In this document: piece after piece, positions 60,104-64,000 of the stretch
How the letters are laid out: the number at the start of each line of letters is the position of its first letter
Numbering within the stretch: position 1 is the stretch's first letter
Source of the DNA: SAR86 cluster bacterium
GTDB taxonomy: Bacteria; Pseudomonadota; Gammaproteobacteria; Magnimaribacterales; Magnimaribacteraceae
Length of the DNA: 64,000 bases
Direction of reading: 5' to 3'
Assembly: GCA_023703575.1 (NCBI GenBank)
Contig: CP097969.1
Location: 248,001-312,000, forward strand
Position numbers and translations under genes: made by a program
The notes under the pieces: generated by a model
Told to the model about the DNA's origin: nothing
Databases searched by the model: none
What the model saw: only the letters and a program-made list of their open reading frames with translations

Positions 60104-61513
60104 ATGAGTCTAGAGTTTAAGGTCTTATCCCATGCTTGCCTATTAATAAAATCAGATGATACCTCGATTGTTATTGATCCTTGGCTTTTAGGTTCATGTT
60201 ATTGGCGTTCTTGGTGGAATTTTCCTAAGGCCAAATTTGATGTTCAAGAGATTGAGGAAGTCGACGCTGTTTTGATTTCACATGTTCATTGGGATCATTG
60301 GCACGGGCCCACTTTAAGGAAATATTTTAATGATAAGAGAATAATAATTCCAGATGAACCAGGTTTACGCTCTAGAGGCGATTTGCAACAAATGGGCTTC
60401 AAAACGCAACCAGTTAAACATGGCAAAACCATTCAATTAGGTAGCTTTAAGATTACTTTATACCAGTTTGGTTTGATATTTACAGATGCAGCAATAGTTA
60501 TCGAGGCAAATGGAAAAGTGATCCTGAATGCAAACGATGCAAAAATTGCTGGATTTCCTCTAAGACATATCTTAAAGAGACACGGCAATATAGACTTTGC
60601 CTTTAGGTCTCATTCATCTGCAAACCAGCGTATTTGTTATGAATTAGAAGGAGGAGATTATGCTCAATATGATGATCCTGAACATTACTTTAGGTCATTT
60701 GCACTTTTCATGTCCGCAGTTAAACCAAAATATGCTATTCCTTTTGCCTCTAATCATTGTCATTTACATAAGGAAGTTTTTAAATTCAATTCTTACATTT
60801 CTGATCCTATTGAATTAGAAAAGTATATAGAACAAGCAAACCATAAATATAACTGGGAGTTAAAAGTTATGATGCCCGGATCTAAATGGACTGAAGAGTC
60901 TGGTTTTCATTTAGAAGATCCAATAGAGTTTAAGAATAAGGATATAGCATTGGAAGAATACCAAAATGATGTGAAAGATAAGTTGGAAGCAACTTATGAA
61001 AAGGAAGGCAAGATAGAAATTGATGAACCAACTTGGGATAAATTCAAATTAATGACTCAAACACCTTTTTACAGAAAAGGCCTAGGAAAATTTATGGTTT
61101 CCGTTACAAAACCTGATGGTTCAGGGGGTTCAAAATTGATCCACAAAAATCAAATACAAGATATTAGTTTCACTATGAAAAGTGAATCTGGCATTCCATT
61201 AATAATAATACCAGCTTTAGTCTTTAGAGATTCTGTAAAGAAGAATATGTTTGAGCATGCTGGCATATCAAAAAGATGTAGATTCCTGGCATCTAATGAA
61301 AAGGATATGAAAAGGTTAGTAAGGATAGTCAATCATATTGAGCAGAAAGAAAGATTACCTCTTGCATTAACAGCTAGGCAATTTATGAGATTCCCGATAG
61401 CCTATGTAAGAAGATGGAGAGAATTATTTGTATACCTAGAAGCCTTTTACTTGAGATATTTGAAGAAGTTGCCTCTTTACATCGTAGAAGAAAAAATTCT
61501 AAATAAGACTTGA
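60104..61513 (+). CDS. MBL-fold metallo-hydrolase with a long C-terminal part
   Basis: A 469-residue protein. The N-terminal 240 residues form a metallo-beta-lactamase-type domain: VLSHACLLIKSDDTSIVIDP, then ISHVHWDHWHGPT with the His-x-His-x-Asp-His metal motif (residues 60-65), a later Asp in LNANDAKIAG, and FASNHCHLHKE near the final metal His. The pattern resembles UlaG-like and CMP-sialate-hydroxylase-like hydrolases. The remaining 200 residues have PTWDKFKLMTQTPFYRKGLG and a basic end (FPIAYVRRWRELFVYLEAFY) and no domain I recognise. It lies 72 bases after the terminator-like hairpin of the structured RNA. Reaction unknown. Confidence 0.78.
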   Translation: MSLEFKVLSHACLLIKSDDTSIVIDPWLLGSCYWRSWWNFPKAKFDVQEIEEVDAVLISHVHWDHWHGPTLRKYFNDKRIIIPDEPGLRSRGDLQQMGFKTQPVKHGKTIQLGSFKITLYQFGLIFTDAAIVIEANGKVILNANDAKIAGFPLRHILKRHGNIDFAFRSHSSANQRICYELEGGDYAQYDDPEHYFRSFALFMSAVKPKYAIPFASNHCHLHKEVFKFNSYISDPIELEKYIEQANHKYNWELKVMMPGSKWTEESGFHLEDPIEFKNKDIALEEYQNDVKDKLEATYEKEGKIEIDEPTWDKFKLMTQTPFYRKGLGKFMVSVTKPDGSGGSKLIHKNQIQDISFTMKSESGIPLIIIPALVFRDSVKKNMFEHAGISKRCRFLASNEKDMKRLVRIVNHIEQKERLPLALTARQFMRFPIAYVRRWRELFVYLEAFYLRYLKKLPLYIVEEKILNKT

Positions 61514-61523
61514 ATTAATATCT

Positions 61524-61946
61524 ATGACTACTTCGGATAATGAAAAACTCGCAGAGTTCAAAAAAAATACAGCTCCATGTATTGAGACCTTAGGAGGTAA
61601 ACCAATAAAGTTTCAATCCGAACCCCCTTATCTTGAAATGGAATTTGTGGCTATAGAAGAATTTACACATTCCGACGGGAAGATAGTTCAGGGTGGTTTT
61701 GTAACTGGTATGTTAGATGCTCCCATGGCTCATCTTCTGATGTATTTATTTGACGAAAAAATTATACCAATGACATTAGATATAAATGTAAGTTTTCTAG
61801 CGCCAACCAGACAAGGCAATCTAACAGCCTTTGCAGAGATAATTCAATTAGGAGGCAGCACTGCCTTCATGGCTAGTCGTTTAATACAAGACAATAATAT
61901 GGTTGCAACTGCAACTTCTACTGTAAAAATTATTCGAACAGAATAA
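61524..61946 (+). CDS. PaaI-type hotdog thioesterase
   Basis: A 140-residue hotdog-fold protein. The central helix and conserved turn are in GKIVQGGFVTGMLDAPMAHL, where the Gly-Gly followed by a small acidic helix residue (Asp) matches the PaaI/YbgC-like acyl-CoA thioesterase pattern, and the strands TLDINVSFLAPTRQGNLTAF and FMASRLIQDNNMVATATSTV complete the fold. It probably hydrolyses an acyl-CoA in the cytoplasm. It starts ten bases after the metallo-hydrolase stop and so may be cotranscribed with it. It converges on an acyl-CoA dehydrogenase gene with a three-base gap. Confidence 0.85.
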   Translation: MTTSDNEKLAEFKKNTAPCIETLGGKPIKFQSEPPYLEMEFVAIEEFTHSDGKIVQGGFVTGMLDAPMAHLLMYLFDEKIIPMTLDINVSFLAPTRQGNLTAFAEIIQLGGSTAFMASRLIQDNNMVATATSTVKIIRTE

Positions 61947-61949
61947 AAA

Positions 61950-63167
61950 TCAAACTCCAAAGTCCCAAGATAAACCGTCGTGATATCTATTTAAGATTTC
62001 TTTAGCTATTAAGATTCTATGAACTTCATCTGGCCCATCTGCTAGCCTTAATGTTCTGAAACCTTGGTACATTCCTGCTAATGGTGTATCGCTAGATACT
62101 CCTCTCCAGCCATGCATCTGAATAGCTCTATCAACAACTCTAGTTCCTGCTGCAGGTACAAATACTTTGATAGCTGAAATGTCTACTCTTGCATCACCTT
62201 CTTTATCCATAATTTCTGAACAGTGAATTGTCATTAGTCTTGAAGCCTGAATATCCATATACGAGTCAGCAATAAATCCTTGAATAAATTGTTTTGTTTC
62301 TAATTTTCCTCCATGAACTTCTCTTTCAGTTGCGTATTTAACCATTATGTCAAATGCCCTCCACATCTGTCCTATTGTATTCATACAGTGATAGACTCTT
62401 CCTGCTCCAAGTCTATCTTGTGCTGCTTGGTGGCCTGAACCTCGCGCGCCTAGTGCATTTTCAAGAGGTACTCTTACATTTTCATATTTTATTTCCATAT
62501 GATCTCCTCCAGTATGACCCCATATGGGAACTGATCTAACTTTCGTTAATCCTGGTGAATCTGTTGGTACAATAATTTGAGTCATTTTGGAATTAGCTCC
62601 ACCCTCATCTCCATCATCTTCAGTCTTGCACATGACAACTAAGAAATCCGCTCTGTTACCATTCGAGGTCATAATTTTATGACCATTGATTACCCACTCG
62701 TCTCCTTCCTTTACAGCTGTTGTTTTAAGTGACCTTGGATCTGATCCTGGCGAATCAGGCTCTGTCATTGAGAAACCTGATTCCATTTCTTGGTTAATCA
62801 AAGGGATAAGCCATTTTTTCTTTTGTTCATCTGTTCCGTATTTAACAAGAATTTTTTGATTTCCAGAATTAGGTGCAATTACTCCAAATAATCTATTACC
62901 TAGTGGTGACCAGGCAAGGATTTCATTCATGTAAGCTAACTCTAGGAAGCCATTATCCATTCCGCCATATTCAGATGGAAGATGAGGTGCCCATAAACCT
63001 TGTTTCTTTACTTCTTCATTAATTTCTTTTCTAAGCTTTTTTGATTTATCTCCACCGGCATAGATAGTTGCTTCGTTAGGTATAATTCTATTTGCAACTA
63101 TATCTGCTGTTCTAAGACGTATATCATTAATTTCTTCTGAGAGAGTGGGAATTGGTGATATTTGCAT
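61950..63167 (-). CDS. Acyl-CoA dehydrogenase
   Basis: A 405-residue FAD enzyme of the acyl-CoA dehydrogenase fold. It shows an N-terminal helical domain (LWAPHLPSEYGGMDNGFLEL), the middle beta-domain motif SGFSMTEPDSPGSDPRSLKT (FAD and substrate contacts), WVINGHKIMTSNGNRADFLV, and the C-terminal domain with ALGARGSGHQAAQDRLGAGR and IQMHGWRGVSSDTPLAGMYQ, then LRLADGPDEVHRILIAKEIL. The usual Glu base cannot be placed with certainty; QMHGWRGV and DGPDEVH resemble the long-chain/ACAD10-11-type branch. It is divergent from the SDR gene at 63300 and may be coregulated with it. Confidence 0.92.
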   Translation of the reverse strand: MQISPIPTLSEEINDIRLRTADIVANRIIPNEATIYAGGDKSKKLRKEINEEVKKQGLWAPHLPSEYGGMDNGFLELAYMNEILAWSPLGNRLFGVIAPNSGNQKILVKYGTDEQKKKWLIPLINQEMESGFSMTEPDSPGSDPRSLKTTAVKEGDEWVINGHKIMTSNGNRADFLVVMCKTEDDGDEGGANSKMTQIIVPTDSPGLTKVRSVPIWGHTGGDHMEIKYENVRVPLENALGARGSGHQAAQDRLGAGRVYHCMNTIGQMWRAFDIMVKYATEREVHGGKLETKQFIQGFIADSYMDIQASRLMTIHCSEIMDKEGDARVDISAIKVFVPAAGTRVVDRAIQMHGWRGVSSDTPLAGMYQGFRTLRLADGPDEVHRILIAKEILNRYHDGLSWDFGV

Positions 63168-63267
63168 TTTCGATTTCCTTATTTAACCAGTTTTAGGCTA
63201 TTAATTTACGTAACAAACATTACTCATGCAAGCATTAAAGCATGGAAGATATTAGTTCTTTTATGCT

Positions 63268-63273
63268 TATAAT
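63268..63273 (+). promoter_or_regulatory. Possible -10 box of the SDR gene
   Basis: TATAAT 27 bases before the ATG of the SDR gene, in a 132-base divergent gap. The gap also holds an 8-bp palindrome TTACGTAA (63206-63213) and an inverted repeat CATGC/GCATG (63225-63229 and 63240-63244), either of which could be an operator. No -35 box is clear. Evidence is weak because of the high AT content. Confidence 0.3.
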
Positions 63274-63299
63274 AAGAAAGACTAAATAGAATTAAAAAA

Positions 63300-64000
63300 A
63301 TGATAAAAGAAAAATCTGTATTGGTATTAGGAGTTGGACCCGATCAAGGATTAGGTGTAGCTCTTTGTAAGAAATTTGCTGAAGAAGGTTATAAGGTTTT
63401 TGGTTGTGGAAGAAGTAAAGAGAACATGGATGCCCTTAAGAAAGTTAAAGTTTCAAAAGGTTCTATTGAGGGAATAGTCGGTGATGTGACTAATCCAGAG
63501 GATGTACTGAATATTTTTTCTCAATTAGATGAGGCAGATGTCAAGCTAGAATCTGTAATTTACAATGCTGGTAACAATAATGCTAAACCTTTTCTAGAAA
63601 TGGATTTAGATTTTTTTCAGGACCTATGGGAGGTCTGTGCTAAAGGAGCTTTTTTAATTTCGCAGCAAGCTATTCCAAGACTTTTAGACGGTGGAGGTTC
63701 ACTTCTTTTTACCGGAGCCACTGCCTCTATCAGATCTAAACCTCCATTCACAGCTTTTGCAGCAGCAAAGAGTGCTGAAAGATCTCTGGCTCAGGGACTT
63801 GCTAAGGAGTTTGGACCTCAGGGGATACATGTAGCGCATGTAATAATTGATGGCATTATAGATGGAGATAAAGTGAATCTTAGGTTTCCTGATTTTGCAA
63901 AATCAAAAGGAGAAGATGGTAAGCTAAATATAGATAGTATTGCTGAGAATTTTCTGATGCTACATAAACAAAAGAAGAGTACATGGTCTTTTGAGATAGA
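63300..64000 (+). CDS. Short-chain dehydrogenase/reductase, 5' part (partial)
   Basis: An open frame that runs to the window end; 233 codons are visible. The cofactor motif is VLVLGVGPDQGLGVALCKKF, a variant of Thr-Gly-x3-Gly-x-Gly with Gly-x3-Asp-x-Gly-x-Gly, followed by VFGCGRSKENM, which favours NADP. The family Asn-Ala-Gly is present (VIYNAGNNN), and the catalytic site reads FTGATASIRSKPPFTAFAAA with K in AKSAERSL: Tyr of the usual Tyr-x3-Lys is replaced by Phe, with Lys kept. That change is found in some SDR enzymes with altered chemistry. It is divergent from the acyl-CoA dehydrogenase gene, so a role in lipid metabolism is plausible. The C-terminus lies outside the window. Confidence 0.82.
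   Translation, partial: MIKEKSVLVLGVGPDQGLGVALCKKFAEEGYKVFGCGRSKENMDALKKVKVSKGSIEGIVGDVTNPEDVLNIFSQLDEADVKLESVIYNAGNNNAKPFLEMDLDFFQDLWEVCAKGAFLISQQAIPRLLDGGGSLLFTGATASIRSKPPFTAFAAAKSAERSLAQGLAKEFGPQGIHVAHVIIDGIIDGDKVNLRFPDFAKSKGEDGKLNIDSIAENFLMLHKQKKSTWSFEI

Overview
The window is a 64-kb piece of a clearly AT-rich, densely packed chromosome from a gammaproteobacterium. Two things point to this group: the conserved order thrS-infC-rpmI-rplT-pheS-pheT-ihfA-merR-tRNA-Pro, and the neighbouring genes pdxH, uvrC, pgsA, lapA and gmhA. AT richness, very short intergenic gaps, and several acyl-CoA, CoA-transferase, glutathione-transferase and thiolase genes together suggest a small-genome marine lineage such as SAR86. 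That placement is inference.

Layout. (1) 1-4465 is housekeeping: the end of gmhA, lapA, pgi, uvrC, pgsA and tRNA-Cys. (2) About 4473-44394 is a roughly 40-kb surface-polysaccharide locus, entered at tRNA-Cys and tRNA-Leu. It holds a Wzx flippase, a Wzy-like polymerase, a Wzz chain-length regulator, many glycosyltransferases and several nucleotide-sugar routes. These routes are: GDP-mannose to GDP-colitose (manC, gmd, colD and a reductase); UDP-glucuronate to UDP-galacturonate and UDP-xylose (ugd, 4-epimerase, UDP-xylose synthase); an aminosugar route of the L-FucNAc/L-QuiNAc type (CapE-like, WecB-like, RmlD-like and a shortened CapF-like protein); and a WbpM-type dehydratase, reductase and phosphoglycosyl transferase set that probably makes and loads the first lipid-linked sugar. 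Three separate PhyH-type Fe(II)/2-oxoglutarate oxygenases, two methyltransferases, a cupin and a hexapeptide acyltransferase suggest heavy decoration. (3) 44412-50880 carries rnd, a small membrane protein, a phosphodiesterase, an SCP2-type thiolase with its DUF35 partner, a DjlA-like protein, a ketoacyl synthase III, DoxX and pdxH. (4) 50948-57786 is the translation block. (5) 57800-64000 is lipid and CoA metabolism around an unusual intergenic RNA candidate.

Most notable observations. A 454-bp gap (59650-60103) contains a promoter-like box, two tandem copies of a ~62-nt structured element (identical loop motifs, different self-complementary closing stems), a 14-bp hairpin and a terminator-like hairpin. 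Several G-U pairs fix the sense strand as plus. It looks like a tandem riboswitch-like leader or an anti-Shine-Dalgarno small RNA, and I do not recognise it as a known class. An exact 254-bp inverted copy of part of the ketoacyl synthase gene, plus a 69-bp direct repeat of the thiolase 3' end, sits at 46020-46404 and is most simply an amplification or assembly chimera. PheT lacks its OB-fold tRNA-binding domain. infC appears to start at AUA. The CapF-like reductase lacks its usual C-terminal cupin domain.
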